A stretch of 5,725 bases of DNA from NCBI GenBank assembly GCA_014378955.1, contig JACMMQ010000283.1, forward strand, positions 1 through 5,725, in the 5' to 3' direction. Below the pieces are notes generated by a model. The model saw only the letters and a list, made by a program, of their open reading frames with translations. It did no database searches and was not told the DNA's origin. How positions within the stretch are numbered: position 1 is the first letter of the stretch; every line of letters starts with the position of its first letter. Shown piece after piece: positions 1 through 5,182 of the stretch. The position numbers and the translations under genes are program-made. Source of the DNA: Clostridia bacterium (GTDB lineage Bacteria; Bacillota; Clostridia; SK-Y3; JACMMQ01).

Positions 1-21
1 AAACTACGCTCAATGTCTTTT

Positions 22-108
22 TGGTGCCGAAGGTCGGAGTCGAACCGACACGAGTGTTACCTCACAGGATTTTGAGTCCAGCGCGTCTGCCAATTCCACC
101 ACTCCGGC
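22..108 (-). tRNA. tRNA-Leu (anticodon CAA)
   Basis: Read on the minus strand this folds into a class II tRNA of 87 nt with an encoded CCA end (TGG at 22-24 on the plus strand). The acceptor stem pairs GCCGGAG (108-102) with CTTCGGC (32-26). The D arm has the GGAATTGGCAGA pattern, the T arm is GTCGG-TTCGACT-CCGAC, and there is a long variable arm with a short GAG/CTC stem, as expected for leucine tRNA. The anticodon loop CTCAAAA (76-70) puts CAA at 74-72, which reads UUG codons. One oddity is that the second pair of the anticodon stem is a U-U mismatch (80 with 66), flanked by good pairs. It has its own promoter just upstream. No clear terminator is visible in the 21 bases left before the window edge. 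Confidence 0.96.
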
Positions 109-129
109 AAATACGAAACAACGAAATTC

Positions 130-158
130 ATTATATCGCATAACGGATGATAATGCAA
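130..158 (-). promoter_or_regulatory. sigma-A promoter of the tRNA-Leu gene
   Basis: On the minus strand there is a perfect -10 box TATAAT (135-130) and, 17 bp upstream, a weak -35 element TTGCAT (158-153, three matches to TTGACA). The predicted transcription start near 123 lies about 15 nt before the mature tRNA 5' end at 108, a typical distance for a 5' leader removed by RNase P. It also lies downstream of the end of the transposase remnant, so the tRNA need not depend on read-through. Confidence 0.6.
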
Positions 159-209
159 TACCTTTTTATAATTTTTTTCAATTTTATTAAAATATGGTTA
201 CTACTCAGC

Positions 210-650
210 TTACCCCAAACAAATTTTTCCACAGAACACAGACCTCAAAGCGGTAAGAGGATAGATGTTTTGCTTAATGGCAGTTTTAATAACGCTCATC
301 AAATTAGCAAAAATTTTCGCACCATCTAAGCTCCTGAAACAACCCGAAACCTTTCCCTTGGTTTTGACCATTCGCAAATCACGTTCGGACAGATTATTGT
401 CGAATGGTACATCAAAATCATATGCAAATAGAAGATGATTGTCGCGGTATTTTTTAAGTCTATTGAGTAGCCTTTTCTCTTCTTTCTGATAAAAAACGGA
501 TTTTGTTGTTTTTAACACTGAAAATCCCTCTGTTACAATCTCATCGTAGCGTTTTCGGTAACTTTCTATGTCTGCTTGCTCAAATTTGCTTGCCATAAAT
601 GATTTTGCGATTTGCTTTGAGCGTTTTAATGAAAGTAGAAATAATATCAT
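210..650 (-). pseudogene. IS66-family transposase, C-terminal remnant
   Basis: The 146-residue frame matches only the last part of IS66-type (TnpC/ORF3) transposases, which are usually about 450-520 residues long. The hallmark is visible: DVPFDNNLSERDLRMVK followed by KVSGCFRS and DGAKIFANL, the conserved block around the final acidic residue of the DDE catalytic domain (E in the SERDLR segment). The N-terminal helical and zinc-finger parts and the first two catalytic aspartates are missing. The frame stays open up to a stop at 669-671, but there is no room for the rest before prs ends at 681, so the gene was truncated at or near the prs 3' end. No ribosome binding site and no second IS66 ORF (tnpA or tnpB) are seen. 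I cannot identify terminal inverted repeats. It is almost certainly inactive. It lies in the same orientation as prs and probably receives its read-through. Confidence 0.9.
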
Positions 651-680
651 ATCAAGCGTGTTTTTCTTTCAGTATTAATG

Positions 681-1637
681 CTATATGAACATTGTACTAA
701 CTGGCAAGTCCTCATAAATTCTTTCGATCGCTTCAGCAAAAACAGATGCAACAGACAAAATCTTAATCTTTTCTATTTTTTTGTCATCAGGCAATGGGAT
801 GGTATCCAAAATCACCAATTCTTTAATAGGTGATTCTTGAATGCGCTCGATGGCTTTGCCTGACAATACACCATGTGTACAGCATGCAAAAACCTCTTTC
901 GCACCACGATCCATTAATGCCTTTGCACCGTTAGTAATGGTACCAGCTGTATCAATCATGTCATCCACTAATATTACACGCTTATCCTTGATATCCCCTA
1001 TAATGTTCATGACTTCACACATATTGGCTTTTGGTCTTCTTTTATCAATGATTGCAAGTGGTATGTCTAATTTATTTGCAAAGGTTCTCGCGCGTGTTAC
1101 ACTGCCTAAGTCTGGTGATACAACTGCAACATCCTCACGATTTTCTCCAAACAGGCTCGCATAATGGGTGGACAAAATAGGCCAGCCCAACAAGTGATCC
1201 ACTGGAATGTTAAAAAACCCTTGAATTTGTGCGGCGTGCAAATCAATCGTCAAAACACGGTCTGCGCCAGCTGTGGTAATTAAATCTGCTACCAATTTCG
1301 CGGAGATTGGGTCACGTGCTTTTGCTTTTCGATCCTGACGTGCGTATCCAAAATAAGGCATAACTGCGGTAATTCTGCCTGCGGATGCACGCTTAAACGC
1401 ATCAATCATGATGAGCATTTCCATCAGATGCTCATTGACAGGATAGCAGGTTGATTGAACCACGAAAACATCTGAACCTCTGACTGTTTCATCAATATTC
1501 ACTGAAATTTCGCCATCGCTAAAGGTCATAACACGAGAAGCACCCACTGGTACGCCAACGATCCCTGCGATATTCTTTGCAAAGGTTGGGTTAGAATTCC
1601 CTGTAAAAATTTTAATATTTTTTCCATGTGCAATCAT
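681..1637 (-). CDS. prs: Ribose-phosphate pyrophosphokinase (PRPP synthetase)
   Basis: This cytosolic enzyme makes PRPP from ribose-5-phosphate and ATP for purine, pyrimidine, NAD, histidine and tryptophan synthesis. The 318-residue length fits class I bacterial Prs (Bacillus subtilis 317). Visible motifs are FSDGE (39-43), the catalytic flexible loop [11 protein letters not shown] (98-108), the metal-binding histidine in IDLHAAQ (His134), [11 protein letters not shown] (174-184), the PRPP-binding loop [13 protein letters not shown] (221-233) and the conserved C-terminal [21 protein letters not shown] longer start at 1652 is open, but that ATG overlaps the Shine-Dalgarno GGAGGG (1650-1645). 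The ATG at 1637 has 7-nt spacing from it and gives a normal N-terminus, so I chose 1637. It lies 28 bp after glmU and is probably cotranscribed with it. No terminator follows; an IS66 remnant starts within about 30 bp. ADP/phosphate allostery is known for the class, not shown here. Confidence 0.97.
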   Translation of the reverse strand: MIAHGKNIKIFTGNSNPTFAKNIAGIVGVPVGASRVMTFSDGEISVNIDETVRGSDVFVVQSTCYPVNEHLMEMLIMIDAFKRASAGRITAVMPYFGYARQDRKAKARDPISAKLVADLITTAGADRVLTIDLHAAQIQGFFNIPVDHLLGWPILSTHYASLFGENREDVAVVSPDLGSVTRARTFANKLDIPLAIIDKRRPKANMCEVMNIIGDIKDKRVILVDDMIDTAGTITNGAKALMDRGAKEVFACCTHGVLSGKAIERIQESPIKELVILDTIPLPDDKKIEKIKILSVASVFAEAIERIYEDLPVSTMFI

Positions 1638-1644
1638 GCTTATA

Positions 1645-1650
1645 CCCTCC
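1645..1650 (-). promoter_or_regulatory. prs ribosome binding site that decides the start
   Basis: GGAGGG on the minus strand sits 7 nt before the ATG at 1637. The alternative upstream ATG (1652-1650) overlaps this site by one base, so a ribosome bound here cannot start at that ATG. Confidence 0.8.
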
Positions 1651-1665
1651 ATTTATCTCAACTGA

Positions 1666-3036
1666 TTATGTATTTTTCGTTTTTCCTTTTGCCCATCCAT
1701 CTTTAACGGTCTGCCTTGCCCGTGCAATTGCCAACGCTTCACTTGGCACGTTATCGGTAATGGTTGAACCTGCTGCTATATACGCTCCCTTGCCAACCGT
1801 AACAGGTGCTAAGAGGTTGGTATTACAACCAACAAATGCATCATCCTCCACGATAGTTTGAAATTTATTTTTTCCATCATAATTGACTGTGACAGTGCCA
1901 CAGCCCATATTGACACGCTTGCCTAGCGTTGCATCTCCTACATAGGTGAGATGTGATAGCTTGGTATCGTCTCCGATAATGGCTTTTTTCACTTCTACAA
2001 AATCGCCAATTTTCACACGCTTGCCAATGAGACAACCCGGACGCACATATGCATACGGTCCAACATGTGTCTGTTCATCAATCTCGCTATCTAGCACCAC
2101 CGAATATTGCACTTCTACATCATTTTTGATGGTAGCATTTACAAGGCGTGCGTTCGGTCCGATTTGACAATCTTCCCCGATGGTAGTATTGCCCTCTAAA
2201 ACACAGCCTGGATATAAAACCGTGTCCATGCCAATGCTCACCGTTGCCGCAACATAGGTCGTATTCGGATCAATCACCGTGACACCATCCTCCATGAGCT
2301 TATGCACAATTCTCTTACGCATAATGCACTCCGCCTGGGCAAGCTGGATGCGGTTGTTAATGCCTAAAAGCTGCTCATCATCTTCAATTTTAAATGCCTG
2401 CACTTGCATATTTTGCTGAATGAGAATTTCAAGGGTGTCTGTGAGATAATACTCCCCTTGTGCATTTTGATTGGTTACTTGAGAAAGAGAATGGATGAGT
2501 GCTTGCGCCTCGAAGCAATAAATACCTGAATTGATTTCCGTAACGGTTAACTGACTTTCCGTACAATCTTTATGTTCTACGATTTTCTGCACATTGCCAC
2601 TTGCATCTCGTATGATTCTGCCATACCCTGTTGGATCTTTTAAATCAACAGTAATCACTGTTGCCGCATTATTTGCCATTTCATGTGCCTGTAATGCAGC
2701 TTTAATGGTTTGCGAGGTGATAAGTGGCGTGTCTCCTGCTAGTATAATGATATGCCCTTCTGTCGGTAAAAAAGGTAATGCCTGTACAACTGCATGCCCC
2801 GTCCCAAGCTGTTCCTTTTGCATTGGAAAAGATACCTTGCCAGCCATATGTGCCGTCACTTGATCTGCCTTATGTCCTACGACCACGGCGATTTGCTCTA
2901 CGCCCGCTGCCTTGACTGCGTCGTATACCCAATCCACCAATGTCTTTCCCGCTACCGCATGAAGCACCTTGGATTTGTTCGATTTCATTCGCTTGCCTTC
3001 GCCTGCTGCTAAAATAACCGCTGACATATTTGACAC
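1666..3036 (-). CDS. glmU: Bifunctional GlmU: UDP-GlcNAc pyrophosphorylase / GlcN-1-P acetyltransferase
   Basis: This cytosolic enzyme acetylates glucosamine-1-phosphate and then joins it to UTP, giving UDP-GlcNAc for peptidoglycan and other wall polymers. Its 456 residues match the family length. The N-terminal nucleotidyltransferase domain shows LAAGEGKRMKS (9-19), KVLH, QLGTGHAV (76-83), AGDTPL (100-105, Asp102 as metal ligand), GYGR (137-140), NSGIY (169-173) and GINNR (225-229). From about residue 255 on there are hexapeptide repeats of a left-handed beta helix, with the acetyltransferase base His362 in KLSHLTYVGDA, NYDGKNK (385-391) and IARARQ (437-442). The start is GTG (3036-3034): GGAGGG at 3048-3043 lies 6 nt before it, whereas the ATG at 3027 would be 15 nt away. 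It is followed after 28 bp by prs. In many relatives spoVG lies directly upstream; here a plus-strand cassette separates them. Confidence 0.97.
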   Translation of the reverse strand: MSNMSAVILAAGEGKRMKSNKSKVLHAVAGKTLVDWVYDAVKAAGVEQIAVVVGHKADQVTAHMAGKVSFPMQKEQLGTGHAVVQALPFLPTEGHIIILAGDTPLITSQTIKAALQAHEMANNAATVITVDLKDPTGYGRIIRDASGNVQKIVEHKDCTESQLTVTEINSGIYCFEAQALIHSLSQVTNQNAQGEYYLTDTLEILIQQNMQVQAFKIEDDEQLLGINNRIQLAQAECIMRKRIVHKLMEDGVTVIDPNTTYVAATVSIGMDTVLYPGCVLEGNTTIGEDCQIGPNARLVNATIKNDVEVQYSVVLDSEIDEQTHVGPYAYVRPGCLIGKRVKIGDFVEVKKAIIGDDTKLSHLTYVGDATLGKRVNMGCGTVTVNYDGKNKFQTIVEDDAFVGCNTNLLAPVTVGKGAYIAAGSTITDNVPSEALAIARARQTVKDGWAKGKTKNT

Positions 3037-3042
3037 CGTAAA

Positions 3043-3048
3043 CCCTCC
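3043..3048 (-). promoter_or_regulatory. glmU ribosome binding site supporting the GTG start
   Basis: GGAGGG on the minus strand with a 6-nt spacer (TTTACG) to the GTG codon at 3036-3034. The in-frame ATG nine bases further downstream is too far away to use this site well. Confidence 0.75.
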
Positions 3049-3095
3049 AATTATATATTATACTAATTGTTTCCAATGTTAAACACACTTTCCCT

Positions 3096-3124
3096 ATTAT
3101 CTCATTTTTCTACATTTTTTGCAA
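3096..3124 (-). promoter_or_regulatory. Probable sigma-A promoter of glmU-prs
   Basis: On the minus strand: -35 TTGCAA (3124-3119, four matches to TTGACA), 17-bp spacer, -10 GATAAT (3101-3096, five matches to TATAAT), with an extended -10 TG one base upstream of the -10 box. The predicted start near 3089 gives a leader of about 50 nt before the GTG of glmU. This lets glmU-prs be transcribed without spoVG, from which it is separated here. A second TATAAT at 3062-3057 has no good -35 partner. Confidence 0.55.
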
Positions 3125-3131
3125 GGTGTAA

Positions 3132-3152
3132 ATAACACAAAAATAATGTTAT
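3132..3152. repeat. Small inverted repeat between two divergent promoters
   Basis: ATAACA (3132-3137) and TGTTAT (3147-3152) form a dyad with a 9-bp spacer. It lies between the glmU promoter and the XRE-gene promoter. The same GTTAT/ATAAC half-sites recur in a 10-bp palindrome GGTTATAACC at 3202-3211, just upstream of the XRE gene's -35 box. Together they are candidate regulator sites, but AT-rich DNA yields short dyads by chance. Confidence 0.3.
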
Positions 3153-3158
3153 CCCCTC

Positions 3159-3176
3159 GTTAAATTTGTTAAATTT
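3159..3176. repeat. Tandem duplication of a 9-mer
   Basis: GTTAAATTT occurs twice head to tail (3159-3167 and 3168-3176), exactly. It lies in the divergent intergenic region between the glmU and XRE-gene promoters. No function can be assigned. It may be a slippage product or a pair of regulator half-sites. Confidence 0.4.
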
Positions 3177-3219
3177 ATTTTGTGCTGGTTTTTAATGGTA
3201 GGGTTATAACCTCTTAATA

Positions 3220-3248
3220 TTGCTAAATAGGCATGCTTGTGGTAAAAT
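3220..3248 (+). promoter_or_regulatory. Probable sigma-A promoter of the XRE/metallopeptidase pair
   Basis: -35 TTGCTA (3220-3225, four matches), 17-bp spacer, -10 TAAAAT (3243-3248, five matches) with an extended -10 TG at 3240-3241. The predicted start near 3255 gives an unusually long leader of about 180 nt that contains all four hairpins between 3292 and 3413. The palindrome GGTTATAACC at 3202-3211 lies 8 bp upstream of the -35 box. Confidence 0.5.
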
Positions 3249-3291
3249 AATGTTTATACGGATTGTATTTTCAAATGTTGATAAAAGCTTC

Positions 3292-3316
3292 GGTCGATTC
3301 GTGAATCGACCCTACG
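3292..3316 (-). repeat. Palindromic repeat element, copy 1
   Basis: Perfect 9-bp inverted repeat GGTCGATTC / GAATCGACC (3292-3300 and 3303-3311) with a 2-nt loop, followed by CTACG (3312-3316). Read on the minus strand it begins CGTAGG and matches copy 2 at 3357-3381 in 21 of 25 positions. The four differences are two paired changes that keep the stem intact. It resembles the short dispersed palindromes found in many intergenic regions of bacterial genomes. Confidence 0.8.
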
Positions 3317-3326
3317 GGCGTTAACC

Positions 3327-3342
3327 TTATGCAATCGCATAA
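3327..3342. repeat. Small hairpin between the two palindromic repeats
   Basis: TTATGC (3327-3332) pairs with GCATAA (3337-3342) across the 4-nt loop AATC. It sits midway between the two inverted copies of the palindromic repeat and may be the centre of a single composite element running from about 3292 to 3383. Confidence 0.55.
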
Positions 3343-3356
3343 ACAACGACAAGCAT

Positions 3357-3381
3357 CGTAGGGGCAATTCACGAATTGCCC
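3357..3381 (+). repeat. Palindromic repeat element, copy 2 (inverted relative to copy 1)
   Basis: CGTAG followed by a perfect 9-bp inverted repeat GGGCAATTC / GAATTGCCC (3362-3370 and 3373-3381) with the loop AC. It is the reverse-complement partner of copy 1. The position pairs that differ (T:A versus G:C, and G:C versus A:T) change on both sides of the stem. Confidence 0.8.
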
Positions 3382-3391
3382 GCATTCCAAA

Positions 3392-3413
3392 TATATGCAA
3401 CAACCTGCATATA
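3392..3413. promoter_or_regulatory. Perfect 8-bp dyad just upstream of the XRE gene: operator or leader hairpin
   Basis: TATATGCA (3392-3399) and TGCATATA (3406-3413) are perfect inverted arms separated by ACAACC. The dyad ends 15 nt before the ribosome binding site of the XRE gene. A site of this size and symmetry could bind a dimeric XRE repressor for autoregulation, or form a hairpin in the mRNA leader. The sequence does not settle which. Confidence 0.45.
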
Positions 3414-3438
3414 CCAACCCATGATATTGAGGTGCTTT

Positions 3439-3861
3439 ATGAATTTTCCACAAATGCTTGTAACCCTTCGGAAAAATGCACAGCTTTCACAGCGCCAATT
3501 GGCTGAGAAGTCTGGTGTGAGCAATACGGAAATTTGGCGCATCGAATCAGGTGAACGCCAACACCCTTCGCCGCTCATTTTAAAGGCGATTGCACCGCAT
3601 TTGGGTGTCACGTATGAGCATTTGCTCAAAAAAGCTGGCTACATCGAGGAAACCATTGAGCACGATGCTTACACCGAATTGGTGTTTCGAGATACTGATG
3701 GCAATTTGCGAGAAATTATTCAAAAGGCAAGAGAAATGCACGCCCGAGATGAAGAATGGGCAAATCTAGCCTTTCGTTTGACCGCCAAGCTTTCTGATGA
3801 GGACTTAACCGCTGTCAAAGCCATTGTACAGTCTATTTTACAAAAATATGAGGACAAATAA
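3439..3861 (+). CDS. XRE-family helix-turn-helix transcriptional regulator
   Basis: This 140-residue DNA-binding protein has an N-terminal lambda-Cro/C1-type HTH (about residues 5-63): LRKNAQLSQRQLAEKSGVS with recognition helix NTEIWRIESGER, then PLILKAIAPHLGVTYEHLLKKAGY. The C-terminal part (about 72-140) is helical and charged, without a known catalytic motif. The ATG at 3439 is preferred because GAGG (3429-3432) lies 6 nt upstream. A longer frame from 3376 would start inside a palindromic repeat and add 21 residues unlike the family. The stop is 2 bp before the metallopeptidase start, so the two are surely cotranscribed. By analogy with ImmR/ImmA of ICEBs1 and DdrO/IrrE of Deinococcus, it is likely a repressor that its partner peptidase inactivates by cleavage. 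Target genes are unknown; autoregulation through the dyads upstream is plausible. Confidence 0.9.
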   Translation: MNFPQMLVTLRKNAQLSQRQLAEKSGVSNTEIWRIESGERQHPSPLILKAIAPHLGVTYEHLLKKAGYIEETIEHDAYTELVFRDTDGNLREIIQKAREMHARDEEWANLAFRLTAKLSDEDLTAVKAIVQSILQKYEDK

Positions 3862-3863
3862 CG

Positions 3864-4709
3864 ATGGACATTCCACTCTATCGCCAACAATATGTGGCAC
3901 TTGTACTATCAAGCTTTGTGCAATCTTATGATATTCAAGCGCCCGTTGATTGCATTTCGTTAATTAAGCGCTTGCCGCACATCACCTTGCTTGAAACGGA
4001 TGCCTTTCAAAAACACGTTGAAGCGGTTTCTGTAGCGTTGCCCGATTGTACGAGTGCGTTTATCATTGTCAATCGCCATTTTGTACACTATCCCTATACC
4101 TGCTCAAAGCATAGGCGGTTGAATTTCACATTGGCACACGAACTCGGACACATTTTATTGCAGCATCTCGCCCTATCGAGCGAACAAAAAACCCCTCATA
4201 TGTGCACCGTAGAAGATGCCGAAGCCAGTTTGTTTGCCTCCTCGTTGTTGATGCCTTTATCACTGCTTCAAACGTTAAATTTCCGCTCCCTTGAAAAGGT
4301 GGCACAAGCGCTGCATGTATCGCAAGCGGCGTTGTCCATGCGATTATCACAGCTTAATTTTTCATTACGAGGTCGCCGTAAAAAAGTATGTGCACACTGC
4401 CATTTTAGTGAATTTACACCCACTACCCATTTTTGTCCAATTTGTGGGCATTCCATTCAAAATAATGATAACGGGGTATTGATGCATCCTTATGTTGGTA
4501 TTGCACAAAACAAATTTAGAAAAGCCATTGATTGCCCCAAATGTGCGATGCCCTATGCACACGGTACAACCTGTACTATCTGCCAAACCCCTGCTTTTAA
4601 TGCATGCGTTGTATGTCAACACGCAAATTTAGGGGTTGCCCACTACTGTGAAATATGTGGCAATGCAACCGTATATGCACAATTGCTCAGCACTTTATTT
4701 AACGCTTAA
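3864..4709 (+). CDS. ImmA/IrrE-family metallopeptidase with three C-terminal zinc-ribbon-like modules
   Basis: The 281-residue protein has an ImmA/IrrE (M78-type) core. The zinc-binding HELGH is at 92-96 (His92, Glu93 as catalytic base, His96), followed by VEDAEASLFASSLLMP (116-131), where Glu120 is the likely third zinc ligand. A helix-turn-helix-like stretch follows (about 141-165, EKVAQALHVSQAALSMRLSQL), typical of the family. From residue 176 on the protein is unusual: six CxxC pairs at 176/179, 191/194, 224/227, 237/240, 248/251 and 262/265 can form three four-cysteine zinc ribbons. No signal peptide or membrane segment is seen, so it is cytosolic. It starts 2 bp after the XRE gene, with GAGG (3850-3853) 10 nt upstream inside that gene. 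The likely role is to cleave the XRE partner under a stress or damage signal. The ribbons may sense metal or redox state or bind nucleic acid or protein; that is inference. Confidence 0.9.
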   Translation: MDIPLYRQQYVALVLSSFVQSYDIQAPVDCISLIKRLPHITLLETDAFQKHVEAVSVALPDCTSAFIIVNRHFVHYPYTCSKHRRLNFTLAHELGHILLQHLALSSEQKTPHMCTVEDAEASLFASSLLMPLSLLQTLNFRSLEKVAQALHVSQAALSMRLSQLNFSLRGRRKKVCAHCHFSEFTPTTHFCPICGHSIQNNDNGVLMHPYVGIAQNKFRKAIDCPKCAMPYAHGTTCTICQTPAFNACVVCQHANLGVAHYCEICGNATVYAQLLSTLFNA

Positions 4710-4732
4710 TTTTTATAGTTATATGCTTATAC

Positions 4733-4772
4733 AAAAACAACCCTCTACAAATAAAAGTAGAGGGTTGTTTTT
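4733..4772. terminator. Perfect bidirectional intrinsic terminator
   Basis: A 16-bp perfect inverted repeat (AAAAACAACCCTCTAC at 4733-4748, GTAGAGGGTTGTTTTT at 4757-4772) with the loop AAATAAAA. The GC-rich core is followed by a T run on either strand, so it can end the XRE/metallopeptidase transcript from the left and the spoVG transcript from the right. Its last base is the first base of the spoVG stop codon complement at 4772-4774. Confidence 0.95.
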
Positions 4773-5062
4773 CATGCCGTTGCGGTTGGCACTTCTTCAT
4801 AGCTAGCTTGTACAACTTCATCGAACTTTGCCAAAATAGCCGATTGCAATGTTTCTCTCATGTCTGGATGAATCGGATGCGCGATGTCCTTGAACTCACC
4901 ATCAGGCGTTTTACGGCTGGGCATAGCAATAAACAATTTCCCTTGGTTCTCAATGATTTTGATATCGTGTACCACGAATGCATTGTCAAATGTAACCGAT
5001 ACCACTGCCTTCATCTTGCCGTCACTGTTCATCTTGCGTACGCGGATGTCTGTAATTTGCAT
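4772..5062 (-). CDS. spoVG: SpoVG, nucleic-acid-binding regulator
   Basis: This 96-residue protein is full length for SpoVG (about 85-97). Conserved segments are [54 protein letters not shown] and the helical end [17 protein letters not shown]. In Bacillus, Listeria and Staphylococcus SpoVG is a small site-specific DNA/RNA-binding protein that affects sporulation septation, envelope genes and virulence; here only the family can be shown. The ribosome binding site AAGGTGGTGAA upstream of the ATG is nearly identical to the well-known strong spoVG site of B. subtilis. The gene is monocistronic here: it ends in the shared terminator, and the next gene is on the other strand. Its usual neighbours glmU and prs lie beyond the inserted XRE/peptidase pair. 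Transcription probably starts about 240 nt upstream. Confidence 0.97.
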   Translation of the reverse strand: MQITDIRVRKMNSDGKMKAVVSVTFDNAFVVHDIKIIENQGKLFIAMPSRKTPDGEFKDIAHPIHPDMRETLQSAILAKFDEVVQASYEEVPTATA

Positions 5063-5068
5063 GATGTG

Positions 5069-5079
5069 TTCACCACCTT
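5069..5079 (-). promoter_or_regulatory. spoVG ribosome binding site
   Basis: AAGGTGGTGAA on the minus strand (5079-5069) starts 17 nt before the spoVG ATG (5062-5060), with GGTGA at 5074-5070 as the part pairing with the end of 16S rRNA. It matches the strong B. subtilis spoVG site (AAAGGTGGTGAA) at all 11 positions compared, which supports both the gene call and the start. Confidence 0.75.
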
Positions 5080-5156
5080 CCCTACGCCGTTGTGCCTTTT
5101 GTTTAAGCCCAACATGCTTGTTATTTTAAACCTTTGTAGCTTTTTTGTCGTTTGTG

Positions 5157-5182
5157 TATATTGAAAGGCGTTTTTCAATATA
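5157..5182. promoter_or_regulatory. Perfect 10-bp inverted repeat in the spoVG leader
   Basis: TATATTGAAA (5157-5166) and TTTCAATATA (5173-5182) are perfect inverted arms with the spacer GGCGTT. The element lies about 95 nt upstream of the spoVG ATG, within the predicted mRNA leader. It has no T run on the minus strand, so it is not a standard terminator. It could be an operator or a leader hairpin. A weaker dyad TATAG/CTATA lies at 5220-5234. Confidence 0.5.

Noticed and set aside
147..329. Plus-strand 60-codon frame
   Set aside because: It overlaps the IS66 remnant antisense, has no ribosome binding site and reads as AT-rich noise followed by the complement of the transposase.
1638..1652. 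Five-residue longer N-terminus for Prs
   Set aside because: Its ATG overlaps the Shine-Dalgarno sequence used by the ATG at 1637.
3057..3062. Perfect TATAAT on the minus strand upstream of glmU
   Set aside because: At 16-18 bp there is no acceptable -35 (TGTTTA at best), and the leader would be only about 14 nt. The promoter at 3096-3124 is better.
3292..3381. CRISPR array or riboswitch
   Set aside because: There are only two repeat copies, in inverted orientation and with no regular spacers, and the fold matches no riboswitch class I know.
3376..3438. Longer N-terminus for the XRE regulator starting at 3376
   Set aside because: The ATG lies inside the palindromic repeat, the extra 21 residues do not look like the family, and a good ribosome binding site points to 3439.
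3439..4709. Classical toxin-antitoxin pair
   Set aside because: The second gene has a complete metallopeptidase HELGH core with the EAxxFAxxLLMP motif, which fits a repressor-cleaving protease rather than a known toxin fold.
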